Part shown: positions 38,363 through 50,569 of the stretch, in pieces
How the letters are laid out: the number at the start of each line of letters is the position of its first letter
Position numbering within the stretch: the stretch's first letter is position 1
Assembly: GCA_019321725.1 (NCBI GenBank)
Contig: CM033113.1
Span: 3,534,001-3,598,000 of the forward strand
Length of the DNA stretch: 64,000 nucleotides
Reading direction: 5' to 3'
Source of the DNA: Paulownia fortunei
Lineage: Eukaryota; Streptophyta; Magnoliopsida; Lamiales; Paulowniaceae
Notes under the pieces: generated by a model
What the model was told of the DNA's origin: nothing
Databases searched by the model: none
Seen by the model: the letters and a program-made list of their open reading frames with translations, nothing else
Program-made: the position numbers and the translations under genes

Positions 38363-38461
38363 TCTCAATCATCAGAATGTTAATGCTTTGTTCTTCAAGA
38401 CTGAATGTAAGGACCTTTCATCACTCTGGATAGAAATGTCTTCATTGCAATATGTCTGTTC

Positions 38462-39725
38462 TTAATGAGAATCGTATGAGCTTTTGCGGCGTCGCTCGTT
38501 GTGTCCTGCCAAACGCCTGCGACAACTTCTTTTAGCTTCATCGAACTCTGATAACTCATGAAACCTGTAGGACATGATAGCCAGAGAGTGAATGTTGAAC
38601 AGGAAGGCTATATTGCATCTTGTCCTCTGTCATGTATCAGTTCTACCTCTGTCCTGGCTAAGTTGGGAGCTAGACTGAAGTGCCCATGAGAATTAATGTC
38701 TAGTAGAGCTTTTTTGGTACAGATAATTGACTATAACTATCAGATAATAAATTAAAACAAACAGTTAAAATAAAAAGATTGTATAACATACAGAATATGA
38801 TTTAGGCTTGACATCACAATGAATGACTGTTTTCTAACCTAAAATGAATATGTATTGAAGCATACTAAAGTGACATTACACTATGAAGTACTAATACATA
38901 AAATCTTTTCCCCATGAGAATACCATCCAAAGGCATCAGAATGATCATGTTTGAGTCATTAGTGTTGATTTTGTGCACAGGACAATTTCCATTTTCTGTT
39001 TCATATTTCTGCAGGGTGTCCGTAGACGAACAGATAATTCATTTAAACCAGTGATTTATGGGATCTTTTCAATATTTTTCTTTTACATCTATGTGATCTC
39101 TCTTTATTAGATGCACTAGATTATAAGTTTCTCACTATTCCACAGGATGCTTAGCCATAAAAAATCTATCCCTTGTTCCATTATTTATTACTATTCTCTA
39201 TTTGCTTCTGATGCTATGTGGAATTGTAGTCTTATTTCCCATGGTATGTCAAATATTGCTGTCTTGCGTGCTCATTTCTATCAATTGAACAGTGTATGGT
39301 TTTGATTTTGAACTTTAAACTGGGGAAAACTGAAACCAAAAGTCCTATATTTCAGTCGTCATGAACTGTGTATGCAGTAACATATAGGGACTAGAATTAA
39401 TTGCAAATTTATACGAATCAAACCTGCTGCACTGCTGACAGAAGCGTTGTTGTAACCCGGCAAGAAGAACCACTGCAGCCTTGGCATGTAATTCACAAAC
39501 TTTATGCCGACGATGGTATGGCTTGGCATCAGTCATATCAGCAGTGCAATCATCTGCCTGACAAGAACGCTGTGTTGATCCTCCTGCACTAGATACCCTT
39601 CTTTTAGAGGGAGTTAGTGCTCTTTTTCTCTTGCTATCCTCTCCAACATCTTCATCTTCGTCATCTTCCTCGTCCAATTCAGGTACCTCTATGATCCTTT
39701 TTCCTTCCTCTTTGCTTGTTTCCAT
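38462..39725 (-). CDS. SPL: Small SQUAMOSA promoter-binding-like (SBP-box) factor, SPL3/4/5 type, 2 exons
   Basis: Exons 39725-39424 and 38564-38462 join in frame across an 859 bp intron (AG|GTTTGA donor, CTACAG acceptor) to 134 residues, the size of SPL3. An acidic N-terminus ([17 protein letters not shown]) is followed by a complete SBP domain. Zinc site 1 is C55, C60, C77, H80; zinc site 2 is C96, C99, H103, C115. The intron splits the domain right after CQQCSR, the conserved SBP intron position. The bipartite nuclear signal is [17 protein letters not shown] at 112-128. Family knowledge: SPL3/4/5 proteins bind GTAC cores, promote the vegetative phase change and flowering by activating FUL, AP1 and LFY, and are held down in juvenile plants by miR156. 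The predicted 3' UTR carries a miR156/157 site, and two G-boxes lie upstream. The exact paralogue is not resolved; FBP/SBP1-type names would also be plausible. Confidence 0.94.
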
Positions 39726-40228
39726 TCTCCTTTGGTAAGGAGAAGATTGGAGAAGTGTATGTCCGGAGAAGTGGAACCAGATGAAGACAGTGAAATAAGG
39801 TGAAGAAAGTGGACTTAGAATGGTGAAAAAGAGAGCAAGAATATGCGAGGACCACAGGTACCATCCCTTTTTCTTGAATGCCTAGTCTATTAGTGTACTG
39901 TAGGATTTTGATGTTAAGAGGTGCTAAAGTTCTGTAATGGTAGGGGTCATCGTAATCAAGTAGATGTAAAGAGAAATTCGAAACCACTCTTAAACTTCCA
40001 ATCAAACTTAAAACTTTAACGTGACCCTACATCATTTCTTGATATAATATTATTACTGTACTGTGGTCATCTGCCGACTGCCAGACATGCACTTATCATA
40101 ATTTGCAATGTCTTTTATAGCTTACCTCAGGCAATTAGAAGACTAATAAGAGAATGGATACTATAGTATTTTTATGCCAGTTCATGTGCTGATTTTTTTA
40201 AATGCTAAAACTTGATTTCAATGAGTAC

Positions 40229-40234
40229 CACGTG
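40229..40234. promoter_or_regulatory. G-box (CACGTG) upstream of SPL
   Basis: A palindromic CACGTG in the context TACCACGTGTAA, about 500 bp upstream of the SPL start codon. A second one lies at 40773-40778. G-boxes bind bZIP and bHLH (PIF-type) factors; any role here is inference. Confidence 0.35.
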
Positions 40235-40772
40235 TAACATAATTTACCCAACAGTGAATATTTGCAATTAGGTGGGGTTGAAAAGGGAATCCCCTGCTAA
40301 AAGAAATGGTAATAAGATTTGAGATTTGTATGCTAGGCTGGTGGAGTTTGGTCTCTACAAACTAACTTTTGTGGTATATTAGTCTCACATCTGTTGAAAA
40401 TGCAAATTTGCCATGGGTGCACAGCTACTGCTGCTGCTACTACTGTGTTTGAGACTACTACTGTGTTTTTCTCAAGTGTTACAAGTAATCTGTTGATTGA
40501 TGAAGTTTTTGGCCAATTGCAACCCTAAATTTGGTCCGTTCTATGTCGATAGCATTTCTCGAATACCTCACTGCACTGAGAATCCATGGAGACCAAGTTT
40601 GCATCAAGATGAGATTGATTTATACCCCAGGTTTGTCTCTGCCCAGTAATTATTCTTCGTGGTTTTGGTAGTCTTTGTCTAAGAGGGACGATTCCCCACA
40701 ATTTCTTTTAGGTACTTGGCTGGAAAGTGAAAAGTTCAATAATTAAAACATTAAGCCCCACTCATGTCTTGC

Positions 40773-40778
40773 CACGTG
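40773..40778. promoter_or_regulatory. Second G-box (CACGTG) upstream of SPL
   Basis: CACGTG within GCCACGTGTTG, about 1.05 kb upstream of the SPL start. The context resembles an ABRE-type element. There is no direct evidence that it acts on SPL. Confidence 0.3.
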
Positions 40779-41840
40779 TTGTGCACATGTCTATTTTAAT
40801 GATATGTCCTGCAGTAATTTTTACCTCACATGAATTGTTCGGATGCTGGATTAAGTGCAGCCAATAGATTTGAGGCAAAGTGGCCCTTAGCTTTGGTTGT
40901 GAAACTGGTATGTATCCATCAACATTTTTGGTACAAATTTTATTAAATTTGTTAGTTCGTACATTTTTGTGTATGTAGTTTGGTCCACCACCTTTGTACA
41001 AAGACAGCTGTTTTGGCTGGTGACCCATCAAATAGTCCTTTAATTTTTTCCTCGATGGTCAGTGCCTCAGTGGAATAGGTATGTGGTTTTGTTAAGACGG
41101 GTTTTTCTTAGCAAGGGCGAGCATACATGGCCATCACCATTTCAAATTCAACGGTCCACCATTCTCTATTTGAGTAGTATTCAAATGTGTAGCATCTCGT
41201 GAGCCTCAAGTCTAGGACAATAGTCGTAGTCGTCTCCGGATAATTACGTTTCTGGTGAAATCCCTATGGAGCTCAACGTTAACGAACTAATCGCGATGTG
41301 ATTGTTTTGAGAATCACTACTACTAATAAAACCATTGGAGTCAATCTTCTTAGCGTCATTCTTCCTTTTATTCCTAGTTTTGTTCTTTTCTGAATATCGT
41401 GATGTGATGAGAACAAATGTTTTTTACCTTTACCTTTCTAGTTCTTTTATGCTACATACAATAGAGATGGTATTAACCCTCCCTGTGCTTGTGATGGATA
41501 ATTCTGTTCCATCGCATTTTGATCGTGTAATCGAGTCAACTTAGTTATTCGCTTTGTCGTTTGTTGGGGAATTTTTTGATTGCTCCACAAATTCGAAAGA
41601 GCGAGAGGCAGAGCCAGAGAGGATGCTTTGGGCCAAAGAGCGAACAAGCCCATCTTAGACTATAACTGGGAGTTATGAAAGTGCTAGAACAGAACCATTT
41701 TATAAATTCTAATTAGTGCCGTGTGCATCCGAGAGGCCCAAAATCGCAATCTGAGAACCGAGAGTCCAGTTTGGGCTACTGCTGGCTGGGCTGCAATTCA
41801 GGTTTGATTTCGGACACAAACGGTATTTCGTACTCATCAA

Positions 41841-41931
41841 ACACACACACACACACACATATAGATATATATATATATATATATATATATACGTATCTAT
41901 GTATGTATGTATATATATATATATATATATT
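41841..41931. repeat. Compound microsatellite (AC)n-(AT)n-(GTAT)n-(AT)n
   Basis: About 90 bp of dinucleotide and tetranucleotide repeats: an AC run, an AT run, ATGT/GTAT steps, and another AT run. The frames that run through it on both strands are artefacts of the repeat. Confidence 0.9.
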
Positions 41932-43814
41932 TGTGTACATATTAAGTGGACATTCCACCATAATCATCTAGAAATTTGGATTTTTAAATTTAGTGTGATT
42001 TACAAGATTTTGAGGACCACAAATCCAAGATATAGACTTGTGTCGTGACATGGTCCCCGCAGTTTGGCAACCAGCAGATTGATTAATGAATTTTCTAAGA
42101 CATACCTTGTCATAAAAGATCATAGGAAGTTGAGTCCAATAAGCTGTAATTATATGCATTAAGTACGGATTAGTGGTCCCATGAACATACGCCAGTTGTG
42201 CTTAATGCGTAGGTTTGGTGCCATTGGATCTCACCGGTGCACATGCACCAAGTGCCGTATTCATCTTTCAAGTTTTATTTTTTACAAGCTGTAATTATAT
42301 GCTACACGAGTACTGGGGAGGAAAAAAAAACTCGATTATTAACTCTTTTTTTTCTTCTTTCCTTTTTTCCTTAAACAAAATATAATTAACAGTTTATTTA
42401 TTTTAAAATAGACAATTTAAGTATATATACAATTTTGTTAATTTATAAAAGTCAACAGAGAAGGTGACAGCTTAGGAGACAACGACCCTTGTCACTACCA
42501 CCATCATAGCTATTATAATATTAATGGAGTCTTGAGTATCTAATTAGTGTGTTTTTGGTGTAAGCTTGTCCACTTCCTGTCTAAGTGAAGTCTTGCTGAA
42601 GAAAAATGTCCATATAAATTGCACAGCAATTTTGCATGCTTAAGACCCCACAGGAAAATTCCCTGCCTAATTATAAATGTTTATTCCATGGTAGGCCGCT
42701 GTTTGAGTTTGACTTTTGCCCATTTTGAACCATTTTTAGAGCCTTCCAGACAGAAGAATTAAAAACCAAATTTGCAGATTATAGTAGAAAAACCAGCAGT
42801 TTGTGCACTTTACCTAATACTATGAACAACGATGTTTTCTAAAGTTTGTCGAGTATTGTAGAAAATCTTTGCTTATACTTGGACTATTGGTTTAAAGCCA
42901 TTCTATCAACTTGTGACATGAACATAGAAATTAAAATAATTCTATATTTGGATCTTGAATTTGAGTGATATAAATATATATGTTTCTTTTATAAGTATTA
43001 ACATTCAAAATATTTAAAAAAGAAAAAAATAATAATAAATGGCCATTCTTGTGTTGATATCAGAAAAGAAGTATTGATATCTTATTCATTTTTTATCAAA
43101 AAAAAACAAAAAAACATAAAAAAAAATAAAAATAAAGAACATGGGTTTCAAGTCAATGAATATCTCTATTTTTGTTTGTAATTTTTTTTGGATAAATAAG
43201 TAGTGGAGTTGTACTATTTTGCGGGTGAGTTAAGAAAAGTCCTATATATTGGCACTGGGGGCCACTCTCATGCTAATGCTTAAAATAGTGAAGCATGTGG
43301 ACTCATTTTGACCAATGCACTTTGCCTTGCTATAATTGAAAAATGAGGTGTTAGGTAGTGGGTGTGACTCACCGAACGTGTGACATTCTGTTTAGGAACT
43401 AGAAAGGAAGACGTAACATTCACTCTAGTACTACACAAATTTGGACTTGTTTGTACATTATAAATACATATGATAATACAAAATCTTAGATGTATTATGT
43501 TATGAGCTTTATTATAATGGACACTATAAAGAATACCAGGGGGTTGGACATGTTTTAATTAAAATGTTCATTGTCCTTCCAATTTAGGTCTTATAAGTGT
43601 CATTTTTAACTATTAATTTTTTTATTTGTAATCATTGAAAAAAATGTGTTACATTATGGTAAAAATCATGGGATCGTATATAAATGTGAAAGAAAATAAT
43701 TTGAGACATGACTTTTTTTAGACGTCCATCTATAGTTTAATACACAAACATTCAATAATTTCACAATTGAATTTTAAAGTTCAAAACTCGATTACATTAA
43801 CATATTCTAAAAGG

Positions 43815-44083
43815 CCTAAAATTGTATTTGGATGGAAAAATTTTAATTTGAGAGAATTATTTTAAATAATTTCATATAAAATGAATTTAAAAAGTGAAAA
43901 GTGATAAACTAAGTATTAATAGAATGAAATTTTGTGGAAAATCTTTGGTATTAGTTTTTCATTTTTTATTTTTAATTTATATTTTTAAAATAAAATCAAA
44001 TATACATTATATTTTTTAATATAAATATTTTTTCATAATACATATATTCTCTCAAAATGTATTACAGAAAACCAAACATAGCA
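43815..44083. mobile_element. Candidate MITE with imperfect inverted ends
   Basis: The left end (TTGTATTTGGATGG... running into AATTTGAGAGAAT) is an imperfect inverse of the right end (ATTCTCTCAAAATGT... to AACCAAACATAGCA). The filler is AT-rich. The ends are of the TTTGGxT type common in plant hAT MITEs. No target-site duplication could be read, so the borders are approximate. Confidence 0.4.
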
Positions 44084-46156
44084 CGAATTATTATAGTAGA
44101 AAAAGTACTACCACTCAAGAGCCAATCAAGACTTTAAAACAAAAAACGCAAATTGGTGATAGAATGTACGATGAAAATTAAGCTGAAAGTTAGAAATTTA
44201 AAAAGAAAAAGGTACTAAAATTAATGGAATGTGAAATTTGTAGTAGGGATGTTTGTCGGCACATGGTTTGTTTGGGAAAAAGATTGATTTGATGGAAGGT
44301 TGGATTGACAGTTTGGTCCCCCTCAAGAAATGAGTGTTCCTATCCTATCCTCTACAAATCGTGCACGTTGAGTTTCTTTCATGTTCGCCATTTGGGGGAA
44401 TCTCTCTTGTCCCTTTGCCCAGTCATGGTTGGCGTGTGGTGGGGTGGGGGGTTGGGGTGGTCTTTCAATGAGTGACTCTGGGCCTATTTCCATTTTTTAT
44501 TTGACCAAGACTATCTATTTCTTCAAATAAAATACTGTCAATTTAATTCTCTTTTCGGTAGAAAAATATATTTTTTTTCCTTCTGAACAAATTAACTATC
44601 ATTTTAGAAAATAAGATATTATTTTTAAATGTCTAAAAAGAAAATATGAGCATATTTGTGTATTAAATAATATGTACTTATACTTAAAAATTAATCATGT
44701 CCCAAGTTCATAATTAGTAATCTTGTGATTGAACAGTAAATAAGATCATGATCCCAGAATTAATCTTTAAATTAACAGTCACTACTACCATATTTACTTA
44801 TGAACCAACTTTAATAAAATTTGCCAACCTAGTTGATGATATTTAGTGAAAATTGATGCTAAAAACTTGTTTGGAGAATAAATATTCAGAAAAATAGTGT
44901 GTTATGATAGTATTTTTTATAATGTGGTCACTAAAAGAAAAAAAAACAGATTATTTATTTATTTTATATTTTAAAATATATCATTATAGTGCTAGTCTCA
45001 AACATCATACCATTTGTTGGTATTGCTATTTTAATTTTTTTTTCCTTGGAAGCGTTTGAAAAGGAAAATAGTAAACATTGTTTATTTTTCATTCGATTTT
45101 CTAAATCAGAAAAACGAAACGATTATTTTGAGAGGAAAAAAAAAAGGATAGTTCCAAATGGGTCCAAAAGCATTATTAGTATTTAGTTGTTGGGTCATGC
45201 AAGTATATAATGAGACAGAAGGTTTAATTGTTGAAAGCAGACTAACCTAAGTCAAATACTATAAATTTCATAATACATTCCAATAAGGGTTAATTTAGTA
45301 TCCTATATATATATATATACATAAAAGAAAATTCGTTTCAATGGAAAGACTTGGTCCACTTTACAATTCAACTTTTAGTTTAAATTCCTGCAATACAATT
45401 ATTTAGTTATTAATTTCAAATAATTAATTGAAAGCAATTAACTTTTCACCCCATAATATTTTGGTCATCAATTAATAATTTTTGGTGAGAATTTTAACAT
45501 TTTTTTTCACGCTTATTCGCGGATAATCAACTTATAAAAAATCACTTTTTCCATAACTCAGTCTCTAAAATTCTAGCCTTAAATCAGAAAAATAACTTTG
45601 AAAGAAAATGTTTATGAAGGAAATTAATTTGATCTAATACCACAAACAAGCATTTTTACACAATCATATAAAATTCGACTAATGCTAATAATATTAAATA
45701 AATAAAAAGAACTCCACGAGCTTCTGAAACTTTGTAGGCATCCAATTCCAATGAATCTAATCAACCAGAACATAAGGAACCCTATACAGATAATTAAACA
45801 TGCAGCAGTTATTTATTTTAAAGATGCAAGTTTTTTAGTAATTAATAATAAAAGAAAGTGGTACTTAGGTATATATAATGATGGGATTGTTAGGAGAATG
45901 AGAAAATCCCTTGGGGGACTACAAAATCCGTTTGTTCTCCCAAACTATATAAGTATATTCTTTTAATTTAATTTTCCCAGCTTTTTTCTCTTTGCAGATG
46001 AGCTGCCACCACATGGGGCCTCGTGCTTATTTGTTCTTCATCATCACTTCATAATCTAAACCCATATCTTTATTTACTGTACATTACACTACTTTATGAT
46101 ACTATACATTATACATATGCCATCTAGTGTGTGTGGTGTGTGTGACACCATCAGGG

Positions 46157-46158
46157 TT

Positions 46159-46194
<36 letters not shown>

Positions 46195-46195
46195 T
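46157..46195. repeat. (TTTC)n tetranucleotide microsatellite
   Basis: About ten near-perfect TTTC units in intergenic DNA. Confidence 0.92.
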
Positions 46196-49100
46196 AGTAT
46201 TTTTGAAGTTTATTTTTTTAAAAAAATATTTCTAATTTGAAAAAAAGAAGACATAAGACTAATGTAGCATAATGAAATACTTTTGGGACAAGGAGGTCGA
46301 ATCAATTCGTCTGAGTGCAAAAATTTAAAAATTTGATAAAATTTCGATTGAAGCGGTGGAATCGGAGATAAAAAATAGTAGTTTTTATTTATTTTAATTT
46401 ATTTTTATTTGATTTTTTTATAAAGTTTAAATTTGATATTTAGTTATATGTACGTGATTACTTGGATTTTGAAATTTGTTAAATAATTTTTAAGTGATTA
46501 TTTATTTTTTTACCTTCTATAATAATAATTAATTTATTATATTAATATTTTATATAAAATAATAAAATTTTATATTTTTATTAGATTGATCGGAGTGGTG
46601 ATTGAATCATTTGAACAACGAGTTAACGATAAAATTGATTCTTTTATCAATTTAATTATAATAATATTGCATCATATCACTTTAACGACAAGACTTTCTG
46701 CTTAATTGACTAGGTGATTATATCCTATGTTACCTTTTTAAAATTTTCAACTTTCTTAATATATTTAAATGAATATATATATATATATATATATCTCAAA
46801 AACAATATGTATTATGTATAAATGTGTACATACAGTACATTTATCACTGCATTAAATGCAATTTCGCTATTTAAAACTTTAAAAATCACACAAAATAATT
46901 TATAAATAAAACAAAAAATTCAAAGTTAATTATTTTCAGCAAATAGTGTTAATTTTTTTTTTTTAATTTCCAGCAAATAAGGGTTGGCGGGTTGTGGATG
47001 AAGCGTGGTCTAACCATATACGTATATATATCGAGTACGAGATGTAGAGATGCACCCACATGGCCCCTCTGTGCCTCTTTTTCTCTTTGTAATTTTTGGG
47101 TGTCTAATTCTTTAATAATAATAAAAAAATAGAGTCGACAATTTTCTGCAAAGTTCACTCAACTCTTCTTTACTATCAGAAATTCCTGTCAGGTGATATC
47201 AGTACTCCTTCATTTAAAGACGTGAAAGCAATAGATATATCAGTCCAACTGTATATATATATAAAACAGGCAAATCGAATAGACACTTCAGAATTTCTTC
47301 TGCTAATTTTCAGTATCTGTAGAGATTTTGGTGGTGTTCAGAAATTTTAACGTGGCGTTACCCCTCACTATTTTTAATCACCCTCATCATCAAATAATTA
47401 TTTAGATATCACAGATTAATAAAAAGGGTCACTATTTTTACAGTAAGAAATTTTATGTTTAAGTTTCAAGTATAAGTACTAATCTAGTTTGATACTAAGA
47501 TATATATATTTTTGATCCAATGTATGCTTCCTTCTTTTTTGTACATTGGATAAAGGTATGCTTTCATTTTTTTTTATATACTATTAAAAACATTAATATT
47601 TTAATTTATTTGATGTATATAATATTAAAATTATCATTCTACCTCTAACACGTGTCAAAATACTTAAAATGCTTTGGATCCGCATCTTTTTGCATGAACT
47701 TGACTGTATTCAAATTTAGGGCCGGATCGATCGTTGATATGTTGAGTTGATGGAACACGAGAGTCGATAAGATTTAAACACCTGAACTCTATCTTGTAAT
47801 ACTTTACTTACCAATTATTTACAATCTTTCTATGAAAGAAAACTAATTCAAGTATTAAAAGGTGTTAAGTAAGAATCATCCCAATATCCAACAAACCTAC
47901 CGTATCTTAATATTTTAAATTATTTCAAATTTAAAGTACCTGAACTCAAAATTTTTGTAAACCCACATCACCTATATTAATTTATCCCCGATCAATATAT
48001 TAGAATTTTAAATTATTTCAAATAGAACTCAAAATCTTTCTCATCCCCAGATCACATATACTAATATATCCCGAATCAATATTGATCTTTAATATTTTGA
48101 TACAGAGTCGAATCAGCTCCAGCAAAGATACGTGTTAATTAATTAAGTTAAAATTTAAAACACCCGACGATTCAGCGGAAAAGCAAAAATTGAAAAATCT
48201 TGATGTGCATAGTTGCAATTATTTTAATACAAGAATAATAAGTGGGATTTGCTGTTCCAGCCTCGTGTATTGTGCCCTAGGGATTCCCTCTATCTATGTC
48301 TCTATCTTTATCTCCAACTGGGAATGTTTGAGTGACTGTGATTGTGTTTCAACGTAGAAATAGAGATATATTTGTGTTGTGTTGGGGTCTGCAAATTCCA
48401 TGTAAATTGTTCTCCTTTTCTTTTCTTGAACTTCTCGAGAATTAGATTCATCTGTCATATACCGCGCCTTTACTTCTCTGTCCTCTTCTTAGACTAAGAA
48501 TGTATGTCCCTCCAATTTTTATATACCTACATTCCCTCATTATAATTTTTTTGACATCATAAACAATCTCATATATCCAGTTAGTAATAAGTAATTTGAT
48601 TTCTTACTTGATTTTTATTTATTCAAGTTCTTGCTCAATTTAAATTGAAGAAATGAGTTTATTTTTGCATCATGTTGTGGTACTGAAAAAAAATATTAGT
48701 GGCAAGATGTTATGTGATAAGTTGTCATAATATATATATATATATATATAATATTTTTGAAGTAGTATTGCCAAATTAGTGACAATTCTACATTAGTAGG
48801 TGAAAGTTTGTAGATGAAACTGAGTAATGAAATTATTAATATATATAAATTACCAATCGATACATATCTCATTATGATTTTGAAGATTCATATCCGTTAA
48901 TCAAATTATTTAATGACGACTCAACTCAAATAAATCAATTTCATCAACAAACAAGTTATTGAGTAATTTATTATTTTGATATCAATTAGATAAACTTGAA
49001 ATCCTTAAACCTACCTTAAATTCCAACATTAAAAGAGGTAAAACATATATCTAAAATCACATATGACAAGAATCAAATTCTGAACAAACTGTCCTCTCAA

Positions 49101-49198
49101 AAGGGTTAATTAGAGCCTCTCAAAAGGATTACATATAATATCACTCATAATTAAAAAGTGACCAAACTCAAAAGTAATTCATGTTGATGCCCAGACCC

Positions 49199-49208
49199 TT
49201 CACGTGAA
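49199..49208. promoter_or_regulatory. Extended palindromic G-box before the first Dof gene
   Basis: TTCACGTGAA is a perfect 10 bp palindrome with a CACGTG core, about 160 bp upstream of the proposed Dof start codon. The position is suitable for a proximal promoter element; its function is inferred only from the motif. Confidence 0.4.
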
Positions 49209-49368
49209 ATTAGAATTAAAGAATGACTTATTAATTCCGTTTCCAATCATTCTTTCTCCCTCTTTCAAAAATATTTCAACCCCGTCAACGAGTTCTCACG
49301 TCGTCACCTGCCCCTTGTCTTCTTACTCTTTGTTTTAAGGGATTCTCCTCTTTGTGTGAAAGAAAGAA

Positions 49369-50569
49369 ATGCTAGGAAACTGTGAGAAGATCATGACTGC
49401 CATCTCTTCAACGACTAATGAATGGCCACAGGTTCATTTCTCTCTCTCTCTCTCTCTTTGTCTCAATTATGAGACTAACAACATGACCCCATTTTTTGTT
49501 TCTTAGCTTTTGTCATGGAATATCCGTATTGTATTGTTAATTTTTACCCTAAAGGACACCATCTTCAACTCTTTCTTTCTCTTCGTTTGTTCAGAACCAG
49601 ATACTAGATGATCACAAAAGCTTCATGGCTTCATCATCGGCAAATAAAGTTATGGAAAAAACAAACCAAGATCCTCATCAGCAGCCTCTCAAGTGCCCCC
49701 GCTGCGATTCCTCCAATACCAAGTTTTGCTACTACAATAACTATAGTTTGTCTCAGCCAAGGCACTTTTGTAAAGCTTGTAAGCGTTACTGGACTAGAGG
49801 GGGAACCCTTAGAAATGTCCCGGTTGGCGGAGGATGTAGGAAGAACAAGAGGCTGAAGCGGCAGTCATCTAGCGGCGGCGATGGAATTTCCTCCGCCGCC
49901 TCAACTGCAACTGCAAACCCTAGTGTTCAACCACATATAGATCTGTCTCCAGCTTCAAACCATATTAATAATCATTTGTTTTATAGTCTCCCCACGAATC
50001 CTCTTGAGCTCAACTTTCCCTTTTCCAGCTTTAGTTCAACTAGGGTTTCTTCCGATAATACAGGATTTGATCTTCAGACTCGGATGAATGGTCTTGGAAT
50101 AGGGTTTTCATCTGGGCTCATGGCAACTGAAGTTCCGAACAATGACTACAAAAATGGGTTCAGGCAAATCCAAGATGTTATTAGTACTTCAACTTCATCA
50201 CCTTTTTCAACAGCTGGTGATAATTCTCACTTCTTCGGATCTTCAACTTTTGCTTCCACTTCAACAATGGCTTCTTTGCTTGCTTCTAGCCTTCAACAGC
50301 AGAAATTCGGTACTAGTGGTTTTAAGGATATTCAAGCTGGTAATAGCGTTCCGCGTTTGATGCCTTATGAGGATACCCAAATGCCGGTTGGACATGGAGT
50401 AATGGGTAAAGAAGTGAAACTAGAAGGAGAAAACAGGTTGGTATGGAACCCGAACCCGATTGAACAGATTAATTCTTCTGATCCTTCTTCTCTTCTATGG
50501 AACGCAACCAATGTTGGTGCTTGGTTTGACCCTTCAAACATGGGTTCTTCGGTTCCCTCTCTGATCTAG
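49369..50569 (+). CDS. Dof zinc-finger transcription factor, 2 exons
   Basis: Exon 1 (49369-49431) encodes [20 protein letters not shown] plus Q. Exon 2 (49595-50569) continues in frame with [10 protein letters not shown] and then the long frame, giving 345 residues. I prefer this two-exon model over the internal ATG at 49625 because the GT..AG splice keeps frame and a short first exon ending in WPQ is typical of this Dof subgroup. The Dof finger CX2CX21CX2C is C55, C58, C80, C83, within the usual block [20 protein letters not shown] to [18 protein letters not shown]. The rest is Ser/Thr/Asn-rich and ends [17 protein letters not shown], a conserved tail that I cannot assign to a single named member. 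Family knowledge: Dof proteins are plant-specific nuclear factors that bind AAAG cores and act in vascular development, seed germination and light or hormone responses. The intron has a TC microsatellite next to the donor. Confidence 0.92.
49438..49457. repeat. (TC)n microsatellite in the Dof intron
   Basis: About 20 bp of TC dinucleotides starting seven bases after the exon 1 donor, in a short (163 bp) intron. Confidence 0.85.

Larger units (their letters stand above)
39726..49368. other. Long AT-rich intergenic region
   Basis: The left end (39,726 to about 41,000) is the SPL 5' UTR and promoter, with G-boxes at 40229-40234 and 40773-40778. The right end (from about 49,100) is the promoter and leader of the first Dof gene. 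Between them I see no gene. Repeats present include an (AC)n/(AT)n block at 41,841-41,931, a candidate MITE at about 43,815-44,083, (TTTC)n at 46,157-46,195 and (AT)n near 46,773 and 48,731. Open frames at 41335-41971, 44989-45186 and 45751-45966 look random. Confidence 0.5.

Noticed and set aside
41776..41971. Frames on both strands rich in Tyr-Ile repeats
   Set aside because: Artefacts of the (AC)n/(AT)n microsatellite.
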